NCBI RefSeq assembly: GCF_020532645.1 | Contig: NZ_JAJAUZ010000067.1 | Coordinates: 1-38,278 of the forward strand | DNA from: Streptomyces bambusae | GTDB taxonomy: Bacteria > Actinomycetota > Actinomycetes > Streptomycetales > Streptomycetaceae | Length of the DNA: 38,278 bases | Reading direction: 5' to 3' | Shown here: in pieces, positions 23,629 through 31,038 of the stretch | Position numbering within the stretch: the first letter of the stretch is position 1 | How the letters are laid out: every line of letters begins with the position of its first letter | Notes under the pieces: generated by a model | Databases searched by the model: none | Told to the model about the DNA's origin: nothing | What the model saw: the letters and a program-made list of their open reading frames with translations, nothing else | Translations under genes and position numbers: made by a program

Positions 23629-24474
23629 TCAGCCCTTGGTGGCGCCCGCGGTCATGCCGGCGACGAGGTGCCGCTGGGCGAAGAGGAAGAACGCGGCCGC
23701 AGGGATCGCGATGAGGACGGATGCGGCCGTCATCGGACCCCAGTTGGCGGTGTACTGCGTGACGAAGGTCTGCAGGCCGCCGGCGAGCGTGAGGTTCTCG
23801 TCGCCGACCATGAAGGCGGAGGCGTACGCGACCTCGCCCCAGGCGGTGATGAACGAGTAGAAGGCGGTGACCGCCAGGCCCGGCTTGGCCAGGGGCAGGA
23901 TCAGCCGCCAGAAGGTGCCGAACGGGTTGAGCCCGTCGACCCGGCCGGATTCGTCGATCTCCACCGGGATGGTGTCGAAGAAGCCCTTCATCATCCAGGC
24001 GCAGAACGGCACGGCGATGGTGAGGTACGTGATGATCAGGCCGACCGGCTGGTTGAGCAGGCCGAGCTGGCCCATCAGGTTGTAGAGCGGCACGATCAGG
24101 ATGGCCATGGGGAACATCTGCGTGACGAGCAGGGTCCACATCAGGGGGCGCATGCCGGGGAACCTGAACCGGCTGACGGCGTAGCCGGTGGTGGCGGCGA
24201 TGAAGACGCCGAGCACGGTGGTGACGGCGGCGACCATCACCGAGTTGCCGAACCAGGTGAAGAAGGAGGTCTCCTCCACCAGGTAGCGGTAGTTGTCGAA
24301 GGTGGGGTCCTTGACGAAGTCCGTGCTGATTGCGTCCTTGGCGGGCTTGAGCGAGGTCAGCAGGACCCACAGCACCGGGAAGACGGCGACGACGGACGCG
24401 ACGACGAGCGTCCCGTGCAGGCCGATGGAGGCGAGCGGGCCGCGCTCGCCGCGCTTGCGTACGGAGCCGGCCAT
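23629..24474 (-). CDS. malG: Maltose/maltodextrin ABC transporter permease MalG
   Basis: A 281-aa inner-membrane permease with six predicted TM helices. The cytoplasmic coupling loop reads ESGRVDGLNPFGTFWRLILP, the EAA motif of sugar permeases with ESG in place of EAA. It pairs with MalF to form the channel; no ATPase gene is present, fitting the Streptomyces use of a shared MsiK. The ATG at 24474 lies 2 bp after the malF stop; a GTG at 24480 would instead overlap malF by 4 bp. GGGAGAGG (24485-24492) could serve either. Confidence 0.93.
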   Translation of the reverse strand: MAGSVRKRGERGPLASIGLHGTLVVASVVAVFPVLWVLLTSLKPAKDAISTDFVKDPTFDNYRYLVEETSFFTWFGNSVMVAAVTTVLGVFIAATTGYAVSRFRFPGMRPLMWTLLVTQMFPMAILIVPLYNLMGQLGLLNQPVGLIITYLTIAVPFCAWMMKGFFDTIPVEIDESGRVDGLNPFGTFWRLILPLAKPGLAVTAFYSFITAWGEVAYASAFMVGDENLTLAGGLQTFVTQYTANWGPMTAASVLIAIPAAAFFLFAQRHLVAGMTAGATKG

Positions 24475-24476
24475 GG

Positions 24477-25514
24477 TCACCACACCTCTCCCTGCTTGCG
24501 GAGCGAGCGCTTGTAGACGAGCGCGAAGATCATGAGGAGGGCGAGGATCAGTACGCCCCAGGTCGCGGAGCCGGCGAAGTCGCGCGGGGATTCGACGAAC
24601 GCCTCGCGGAAGGCCTGGGTCACCAGGATCTCGGTGGCGTCGCCCGGGCCGCCCCGGGTGAGCAGGAAGATCACCGGGAACATGTTGAACGTCCAGATGG
24701 TGGAGAGCAGGATCACGGTCATGCTCACCGTGCGCAGGCCGGGCAGGGTGATGTGCCGGAAGCGCTGCCAGGCGCTCGCGCCGTCCATCTCGGCGGCCTC
24801 GTACAGCTCGCCGGGGATGGACTGGAGGCCGCCGAGGAGGGCGACCATCATGAAGGGGACGCCGAGCCAGACGTTGACCGTGATGACGGACAGCTTGGCC
24901 CAGGTCGGGTCGTCGAGCCACGGGACCGCGGCGATGCCGCCGCCTTCGAGGACCTTGTTGAGGATGCCGTTGTCGCGGTTGAACAGGAACCGCCAGGCGA
25001 AGACGGAGACGAAGCCGGGGACGGCCCACGGCAGGATCAGGGCCATCCGGTAGAAGGAGCGGCCCCGGAAGCTCCGGTTGAGCATGTTGGCGAGGACGAG
25101 GCCCAGCGTGAAGGTGACGGACACGCAGGCGACGGTCCAGGTGACGGTCCACACCAGCCGCTGCAGGAACACCGGGTCGGCGAGCACGGCCGTGTAGTTG
25201 TCGAGACCGACGAACTCGTACGTGGCCGGGATCTCGTTGACGCCGATGGTGCGGGCGACGTTGCGCTCGTTGGCGTCGGTCAGCGACAGGTAGATGCCGC
25301 GGACCAGCGGCCAGCCGATGATCACGCCGAGCACCAGCACGACGGGGGCCACCATGGCCCACGCGTACCAGTGCTTCGAGATCACCTGGCCGAGGCCGGG
25401 CCTGTTCCTGCCGGACGAGCCTTCGGTCCTGCTGCCGGTCCTGCGGCTCCGGCCGCGGGCGAGGTCGTCCTCGCCCGCGGCCTTCGCCACCGACTGGCTG
25501 GTGTGAGCAGCCAT
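24477..25514 (-). CDS. malF: Maltose/maltodextrin ABC transporter permease MalF
   Basis: A 345-aa inner-membrane permease. A ~55-residue Arg/Ser-rich cytoplasmic N-terminus precedes the first TM helix (AWAMVAPVVLVLGVIIGW); five more follow. The coupling loop has a textbook EAA motif (EAAEMDGASAWQRFRHITLP, about residues 235-254) that contacts the ATPase. It starts 7 bp after malE and nearly abuts malG, consistent with one transcript. The ATG at 25514 gives MAAHTSQS; upstream in-frame codons extend into malE and are rejected. Confidence 0.94.
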   Translation of the reverse strand: MAAHTSQSVAKAAGEDDLARGRSRRTGSRTEGSSGRNRPGLGQVISKHWYAWAMVAPVVLVLGVIIGWPLVRGIYLSLTDANERNVARTIGVNEIPATYEFVGLDNYTAVLADPVFLQRLVWTVTWTVACVSVTFTLGLVLANMLNRSFRGRSFYRMALILPWAVPGFVSVFAWRFLFNRDNGILNKVLEGGGIAAVPWLDDPTWAKLSVITVNVWLGVPFMMVALLGGLQSIPGELYEAAEMDGASAWQRFRHITLPGLRTVSMTVILLSTIWTFNMFPVIFLLTRGGPGDATEILVTQAFREAFVESPRDFAGSATWGVLILALLMIFALVYKRSLRKQGEVW

Positions 25515-25521
25515 GGTCGTG

Positions 25522-26796
25522 TTACTTCCAGCCCTTGAGGATCTTGCGGAACTCGGCGCCGGCGGCCTTGGCCGCGTCCTCCGGGCTCGACGCACCGGTC
25601 ACGGCCTTCGTGTACTGGACCTGGAGCGGGGCGAACAGGCTGCCGTTCTCCGGGATCCAGGCGCGCTCGACGGCCTTGTCGACGGCCGGCTTGAAGAACT
25701 GGACCATCTCGTTGTTCTTCACCTCCGGCAGGTCGTACGCGGCGGTGCGGGTCGGCAGCAGGCTGAGCTCCTTGGCGGACTGGGCCTGCACCTCCTGCGA
25801 GGTCATGTAGTCGACGAAGGCGTGCGCGGCGTCGCGGTTCTTGGAACCGGCGTAGACGGCGAGGTCGTGGCCGCCCTGCGGGGCGCCCTGGCCGGCGGAA
25901 CCGGCCGGGACCGCGGCGATGCCGAGGTTGGACTTGTCCTTGAACTGGTCGCCGGCGTAGGCGTCGGCGACGGCCCACGGGCCGTTGATCATCATGGCGA
26001 CCTTGCCGGACTTGAAGGCCGTCTGCATGTTGTTCCAGCCGTCGGTCGCATTGGTGATCGCGGCGCCGGAGGTGACCAGGTCACGGGCGGCCTTGAAGGC
26101 CTTGACGCCGGCCGGGCCGTCGACGGTGACCGTCTTGTTCTTCGCGTCGACCAGGTCGCCGCCCTCGCCGTAGATGAGGGGCAGGAACCAGTACGAGTCG
26201 TCGCCGCGCAGGTAGAGGCCGGTCTTGCCGGTCTTCTTCTTGATGGCCTCGGCGGCGGTCTTCAGCTCGGCGAGGGACTTGGGGGCCTCGACGCCGGCGT
26301 CCTTGAGGATCTTCTTGTTGTAGAAGAGGCCCATGGTGTCGATGACCTGCGGGACCGCGTAGGTGGTGCCCTCGAACTTGCCGGAGGCGGCGGCCTGCGG
26401 CAGGAACTCGCTGTCGACCTTCTTCGCGGTCTCGGCGGGGACCCTGTCCAGGTAGCCGAGGGAGGCGAAGTCGGCGACCCAGCCGACGTCGGCGCGGATC
26501 ACGTCGGGGGCGTCGGCGCCGCTGCTGAAGGCGTTCTTGACCTTGTTCTGGGCGTCGCCGTACGGGACGTTGACGTACTTGACGGTGACCTTGGGGTGCT
26601 TCGCGGTGAAGGCCTTGGCGATCTTCTCGAAGGTGGCCTTCTCGGCGTCGTTCGCGGTGTCCCACCACGTCACGGTGCCGGAGAGCTCGCCGCCCGCCTT
26701 CTTGTCACCGCTGTCGCCGTCCTTGTCGCCGCCGCAGGCCGTCGCCGCGAGCGCCAGGGCCGCGACCAGCGCGGTGGCCGCTATGCCACGCCGCAT
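25522..26796 (-). CDS. malE: Maltose/maltodextrin-binding lipoprotein MalE
   Basis: A 424-aa solute-binding lipoprotein. The signal peptide ends in the lipobox LAATAC (Cys21 is the predicted lipidated residue), followed by a Gly/Asp/Lys-rich tether and the two-lobed binding domain starting TVTWWDTAND. It includes the family's NKKILKDAGV, INGPWAV and AHAFVDYMTS segments. It captures maltodextrins outside the cell and delivers them to MalFG. The ATG at 26796 has AAGGAG 6 nt upstream. It heads the operon and is divergent from the second glucosidase, with a palindromic operator in the 211-bp region between. Confidence 0.96.
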   Translation of the reverse strand: MRRGIAATALVAALALAATACGGDKDGDSGDKKAGGELSGTVTWWDTANDAEKATFEKIAKAFTAKHPKVTVKYVNVPYGDAQNKVKNAFSSGADAPDVIRADVGWVADFASLGYLDRVPAETAKKVDSEFLPQAAASGKFEGTTYAVPQVIDTMGLFYNKKILKDAGVEAPKSLAELKTAAEAIKKKTGKTGLYLRGDDSYWFLPLIYGEGGDLVDAKNKTVTVDGPAGVKAFKAARDLVTSGAAITNATDGWNNMQTAFKSGKVAMMINGPWAVADAYAGDQFKDKSNLGIAAVPAGSAGQGAPQGGHDLAVYAGSKNRDAAHAFVDYMTSQEVQAQSAKELSLLPTRTAAYDLPEVKNNEMVQFFKPAVDKAVERAWIPENGSLFAPLQVQYTKAVTGASSPEDAAKAAGAEFRKILKGWK

Positions 26797-26880
26797 GTGA
26801 ACTCCTTCAGTGATCCCGTCCGCCCCGTCGCGGTCCCGAGTTGCAGGGAACGTAACAAGGCTGAAAGCCGACCGAAAGGC

Positions 26881-26901
26881 CTTGCGGCAAATTTCTGCAA
26901 G
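26881..26901. promoter_or_regulatory. 21-bp LacI/MalR-type operator between malE and the divergent glucosidase gene
   Basis: CTTGC at 26881-26885 and GCAAG at 26897-26901 form the ends of a 21-bp near-palindrome centred on 26891; the sequence matches its own complement at most positions. It is 85 bp upstream of malE and 107 bp upstream of the divergent glucosidase gene, so one bound dimer could control both. Further TTGC words are at 26841 (TTGCAGG) and 26945 (CTTGC). Confidence 0.65.
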
Positions 26902-27007
26902 CAGCGGGGATCGTTACATCCGTGTGTCCATACGGTTGCCGCAGCTTGCTGTTTGTTCGACGGCCGCACCCCGCAACCGGGCGGCACTCCGCGGCGTTGA
27001 CCCCGAT

Positions 27008-28684
27008 ATGACCCACGAGCTGACCGATGTGCGCCTTGCAAGTCCTTCCAGCAACGCGACGGGCCGACCGGCCGGCTGGTGGCGCGACGCCGTGATCTAC
27101 CAGGTGTACGTGCGGTCCTTCGCGGACGGCGACGGGGACGGGGTGGGAGACCTGCGCGGGGTCCGCGAGCGGCTGCCGCACCTGGCCCGGCTCGGCGTGG
27201 ACGCGGTGTGGCTGACCCCCTTCTACGTGTCGCCGCAGGCCGACGGCGGCTACGACGTGGCCGACTACCGGGCTGTCGACCCGCTCTTCGGTGACCTGGC
27301 CGACGCCGCGGGGCTGGTCGCCGCGGCGCACGGGCTGGGCCTGCGGGTGATCGTGGACGTGGTCCCGAACCACACCTCCGACCGGCACCCGTGGTTCCTG
27401 GCCGCGCGGGCCGGCCGCCCCGGCTGCCCGGACCGGGCCCGCTACCACTTCCGCCCCGGGCGCGGGGCGGACGGGGCGCTGCCGCCCAACGACTGGGAGT
27501 CGGTGTTCGGCGGCCCGGCCTGGACCCGGCTGCCGGACGGGGAGTGGTACCTGCACCTGTTCGCGCCGGAGCAGCCGGACCTGAACTGGGCGCACCCGGA
27601 GGTCCCCGAGGAGTTCGCGGACATCCTGCGGTTCTGGCTGGACCTGGGGGTGGACGGGTTCCGGGTGGACGTGGCGCACGGCATGGTCAAGCCGCCCGGG
27701 CTGCCGGACGTGGGCGCGGCCGAGCAGGCCACGCTGATCGGCTCGCAGCCGCTGCCGTTCTTCGACCAGGACGGGGTGCACGAGATCCACCGGTCGTGGC
27801 GGCGGCTGCTGGACTCGTACGGCGGCGAGCGGATCGGGGTGGCGGAGGCCTGGGCGCCGACCTCGGAGCGGCTGGCCCGGTACGTGCGGCCGGACGAGCT
27901 GCACCAGGCGTTCAACTTCCGGTTCCTGAACTGCCCGTGGGACGCGGCGCGGATGCGCGAGGTGATCGACGAGTCGCTGGCCGCGACCACCGCGGTGGGC
28001 GCCCCCACCACGTGGGTGCTGTCCAACCACGACGTGGTCCGCCACCGCACCCGGTACGGCTCCGGCCCGCAGGGCCTGTGCCGGGCCCGGGCCGCGGCCC
28101 TGCTGATGCTGGCCCTGCCGGGTTCGGCGTACCTGTACCAGGGCGAGGAGCTGGGGCTTCCCGAGGTGACCGACCTGCCGGACGCGCTCCGGCAGGATCC
28201 GGCGTTCCGGCGCGGGGGCGGACGGGGGGCCGCGGGCGGCGGCCGTACCGATGCGCCGAGCGAGGCAGCCGGGCAGGAGGGGCTGCGGGACGGCTGCCGG
28301 GTGCCGATCCCGTGGGACGGGGCGCGGGCGCCGTACGGGTTCGGGTCCGCGGGGGCCTGGCTGCCGCAGCCGGCGGGCTGGGCCGGGCTGACGGTGGCGG
28401 CGCAGACCGGCGATCCGCACTCGACGCTGGAGCTGTACCGGGCGGCGCTGGAGCTGCGGCGGGTGCTGCCGGGGCTGGGCGCCGGGGACGGGGTGGAGTG
28501 GCTGCCGGCGCCGGCGGGGGTGCTGGCCTTCGCCCGGCCCGGTTTCGTCTGCACCGTCAACACCCTGGGGCGTCCGGTGGAGCTGCCGGTGCCCGGGCGG
28601 CCGGTGCTGTCCTCCGGACCGGTCGGACCGGAGGGGCCCATGGTGCAGATTCCCGCTGATTCCTGCACGTGGTGGGCAATCTGA
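27008..28684 (+). CDS. GH13 alpha-glucosidase, copy 2
   Basis: A 558-aa cytoplasmic glucosidase, similar throughout to the one at 21.9-23.6 kb: WWRDAVIYQVYVRSFAD, FRVDVAHG (nucleophile Asp ~221), VAEAWAP (Glu ~280) and LSNHDVVRH (Asp ~342). Relative to copy 1 it has a shorter loop after LSNHDVVRH and an extra Gly/Ala/Arg-rich insert (GGGRGAAGGGR, ~400-411), which probably forms a surface loop. The ATG at 27008 has no strong ribosome site. It is followed at once by malR, mirroring the glucosidase-regulator order on the other side of malEFG. Confidence 0.93.
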   Translation: MTHELTDVRLASPSSNATGRPAGWWRDAVIYQVYVRSFADGDGDGVGDLRGVRERLPHLARLGVDAVWLTPFYVSPQADGGYDVADYRAVDPLFGDLADAAGLVAAAHGLGLRVIVDVVPNHTSDRHPWFLAARAGRPGCPDRARYHFRPGRGADGALPPNDWESVFGGPAWTRLPDGEWYLHLFAPEQPDLNWAHPEVPEEFADILRFWLDLGVDGFRVDVAHGMVKPPGLPDVGAAEQATLIGSQPLPFFDQDGVHEIHRSWRRLLDSYGGERIGVAEAWAPTSERLARYVRPDELHQAFNFRFLNCPWDAARMREVIDESLAATTAVGAPTTWVLSNHDVVRHRTRYGSGPQGLCRARAAALLMLALPGSAYLYQGEELGLPEVTDLPDALRQDPAFRRGGGRGAAGGGRTDAPSEAAGQEGLRDGCRVPIPWDGARAPYGFGSAGAWLPQPAGWAGLTVAAQTGDPHSTLELYRAALELRRVLPGLGAGDGVEWLPAPAGVLAFARPGFVCTVNTLGRPVELPVPGRPVLSSGPVGPEGPMVQIPADSCTWWAI

Positions 28685-28709
28685 CATGCGACCGGTACAG
28701 TCCAATCCC

Positions 28710-29732
28710 ATGACCGCGAGGCTTGCCGACATCGCAGCCCAGGCGGGGGTCAGCGAAGCCACAGTCAGCCGCGTGCTCAACGGCAAGCCCGGTGTGGCCG
28801 CGGCCACCCGTGAATCCGTGCTGGCCGCACTCGACGTGCTCGGGTACGAGCGTCCGGTCCGGCTGCGCCAGCGCAGCGCCGGCCTGGTCGGCCTGATAAC
28901 CCCCGAGCTGGACAACCCCATCTTCCCGGCGCTCGCCCAGGTCATCGGCCAGGCGCTGACCCGCCAGGGCTACACGCCGGTGCTCGCGACCCAGACGCCG
29001 GGCGGCTCCACCGAGGACGAGCTGACCGAGATGCTGGTGGACCGCGGGGTCTCCGGGATCATCTTCGTCTCGGGGCTGCACGCGGACACCACCGCCGACA
29101 TGACGCGCTACGACCAACTGCGCGGCCAGGGCGTTCCCTTCGTCCTCATCAACGGCTTCTCCCCCAAGGTGCAGGCGCCGTTCGTCTCCCCCGACGACCG
29201 GGCCGCGATGCAGCTGGCGGTCACCCACCTGACCGCCCTCGGCCACACCCGGATCGGCCTCGCCGTCGGCCCCAAGAGGTACGTGCCCGTCCTGCGCAAG
29301 ATCGAGGGCTTCCGGCTCGCGATGCAGGAGCGGCTGGGCCTGGCCGAGGACGCCGTGGAGGAGCTGATCCAGCACTCGCTGTACACGCTGGAGGGCGGGC
29401 AGGCCGCGGCGGCCGCGCTGATCGGGCGCGGGTGCACGGCCGTGGTGTGCGCGAGCGACATGATGGCCCTGGGTGCGATCCGGGCGGCCCGGCAGCAGGG
29501 GCTGCGGGTGCCGCAGGACGTCTCGGTCGTCGGGTTCGACGACTCCCCGCTGATAGCGTTCACGGACCCGCCGCTGACCACCGTCCGGCAGCCCGTGCAG
29601 GCCATGGGGCAGGCGGCCGTCCGCACGCTGCTGGAGGAGATCGGGGGCACCCCGGCCCCGCACAGCGAGTTCGTCTTCCACCCCGAGCTGGTGGTCCGCG
29701 GCTCCACGGCCTCCGGGCCGGGCCGGGTCTGA
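28710..29732 (+). CDS. malR: MalR (Reg1-type) LacI-family repressor of maltose and amylase genes
   Basis: A 340-aa repressor, near-identical from memory to Streptomyces MalR/Reg1, which represses malEFG and amylase genes. HTH: RLADIAAQAGVSEATVSRVL; hinge NGKPGVAAATRESVLAAL; effector domain with NPIFPALAQVIGQAL, CASDMMALGAIRAA and VSVVGFDDSPL. I chose the ATG at 28710 (MTARLAD); an ATG at 28686 only 1 bp after the glucosidase stop would add eight residues and is possible. The operator at 26881 and CTTGC words upstream of the secreted amylases are its likely targets. Expression is probably tied to the glucosidase gene ahead of it. Confidence 0.95.
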   Translation: MTARLADIAAQAGVSEATVSRVLNGKPGVAAATRESVLAALDVLGYERPVRLRQRSAGLVGLITPELDNPIFPALAQVIGQALTRQGYTPVLATQTPGGSTEDELTEMLVDRGVSGIIFVSGLHADTTADMTRYDQLRGQGVPFVLINGFSPKVQAPFVSPDDRAAMQLAVTHLTALGHTRIGLAVGPKRYVPVLRKIEGFRLAMQERLGLAEDAVEELIQHSLYTLEGGQAAAAALIGRGCTAVVCASDMMALGAIRAARQQGLRVPQDVSVVGFDDSPLIAFTDPPLTTVRQPVQAMGQAAVRTLLEEIGGTPAPHSEFVFHPELVVRGSTASGPGRV

Positions 29733-29857
29733 TCCGGCCCGTACCGTGCAGCGCCGGGCCGTGCGGAAGGGCGTCGTCCGCAGGTCTGAGGAGCTGCGGG
29801 GAAGACCGTCCCGAGGGATGATCGGGGCAGGAACGGCATCTGGCAGACTCTCTCCTC

Positions 29858-30748
29858 ATGGGTGAAGCGAGCGTGAAGACACTGGCAACCCGGACGGACC
29901 AGTCGTCACCCCCCGTGACCGACGACCGCCCGGCGGGCCGTCGCGCCCTGCTGACCGGACTGCGGACCCCGCGCCGGCCCCGGCTCTGGTTCGAGATCCT
30001 GCTGATCGCGATCAGTTACTGGACGTACTCGCTGATCCGCAACGCGGTGCCGGAGCAGAAGGCCGAGGCGCTGCGGAACGCGGACTGGATCTGGCGGGCG
30101 GAGCACACGCTCGGCATCGCGGTCGAGAAGACGGTGAACCACGCCGTGGACTCGGTGACGTGGCTGATCGTGGGCATGAACTACTACTACGCCACGCTGC
30201 ACTTCATCGTGACGATCGGCGTGCTGGTGTGGCTGTACCGCAGCCATCCCGGGCGGTACGCGGCGACCCGGCTGGTGCTGTTCGCGACCACCGCGGTGGC
30301 GCTGGTGGGGTACTACTTCTACCCGCTCGCGCCGCCCCGGCTGATGACCGGTGAGAACTTCATCGACACGGTGCTGGTCCACCAGACGTGGGGGTCCATG
30401 GCCTCCGGGGACCTCAAGAACATGTCGAACCAGTACGCGGCGATGCCGTCCATGCACATCGGGTGGTCGCTGTGGTGCGGCCTGACGATCTTTGCGCTGG
30501 CGTCGGCCCCCTGGGCGCGGATCCTGGGGCTCCTGTACCCCGCCGCCACGCTCGTCGTCATCGTCGCCACCGCCAACCACTTCTGGCTGGACGCCGTGGG
30601 GGGCCTGCTCTGCCTGGCGTTCGGCTACGCGGTCTCGTACGCCTGGTACGGGGCCACGGCCCGCGGTCTTCCCCGGTACCCCGATCGCCCCGACGCCCCC
30701 TCCGCCACCGCCACCCTCCTCAACCGCCTCCGAGGCACCACCACCTGA
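29858..30748 (+). CDS. PAP2-superfamily integral membrane protein
   Basis: A 296-aa polytopic membrane protein of the PAP2/AUR1-like group. Motifs: PSMHIGWSL (C2, with the catalytic His) and ATANHFWLDAVGG (C3, His and Asp). The C1-type Lys/Arg motif is less clear, perhaps YPLAPPRLM. The family includes lipid phosphatases and inositol-phosphate transferases acting on membrane lipids at the outer face. About six TM helices; the N-terminus has an Arg-rich cytoplasmic stretch. The ATG at 29858 is the first plausible start, with a second in-frame option a few codons on. It is transcribed away from malR, 125 bp downstream, and converges on glnE. Confidence 0.88.
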   Translation: MGEASVKTLATRTDQSSPPVTDDRPAGRRALLTGLRTPRRPRLWFEILLIAISYWTYSLIRNAVPEQKAEALRNADWIWRAEHTLGIAVEKTVNHAVDSVTWLIVGMNYYYATLHFIVTIGVLVWLYRSHPGRYAATRLVLFATTAVALVGYYFYPLAPPRLMTGENFIDTVLVHQTWGSMASGDLKNMSNQYAAMPSMHIGWSLWCGLTIFALASAPWARILGLLYPAATLVVIVATANHFWLDAVGGLLCLAFGYAVSYAWYGATARGLPRYPDRPDAPSATATLLNRLRGTTT

Positions 30749-30772
30749 CCCCGGGGGCTCCGCCGCAATTTC

Positions 30773-30990
30773 CAGCCCGTCCGGCGTTTGAGGACCGGGT
30801 TCTGGGGCGGAGCCCCGATCTTCCGGCCCGTCCGGCGTTTGAGGACCGGGGTCTGGGGCGGAGCCCCAGTTCGGGAAGGGGCGGGGAGGGGAAAAAGCCC
30901 CGCAGGGTCCGGGGTTTCGGGGGCTCCACCCCCGGGCCCCCGCGCCTCAAACGCCGGCGAGGCTGGATTTGCCCGGCGGAGCCGGAGGGT
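30773..30990. repeat. Third intergenic repeat cluster (51-bp direct repeat plus inverted copy)
   Basis: Two near-identical 51-bp units (30773-30823 and 30824-30874) contain CCGTCCGGCGTTTGAGGACC and GGGGCGGAGCCCC. An inverted core CCTCAAACGCCGG lies at about 30946-30958. The cluster fills the 290-bp gap between the convergent PAP2 and glnE genes and could act as a transcription end for both. No gene is supported in it. Confidence 0.85.
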
Positions 30991-31038
30991 GCGCCCGGCA
31001 GCAAGGCCGGATCGGCCCGGCCGGAGCGGCGACGCCGG

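Noticed and set aside
30749..31038. Small open frames in the repeat cluster between PAP2 and glnE
   Set aside because: They translate the repeat units into Arg/Pro/Gly-rich peptides with no ribosome sites.
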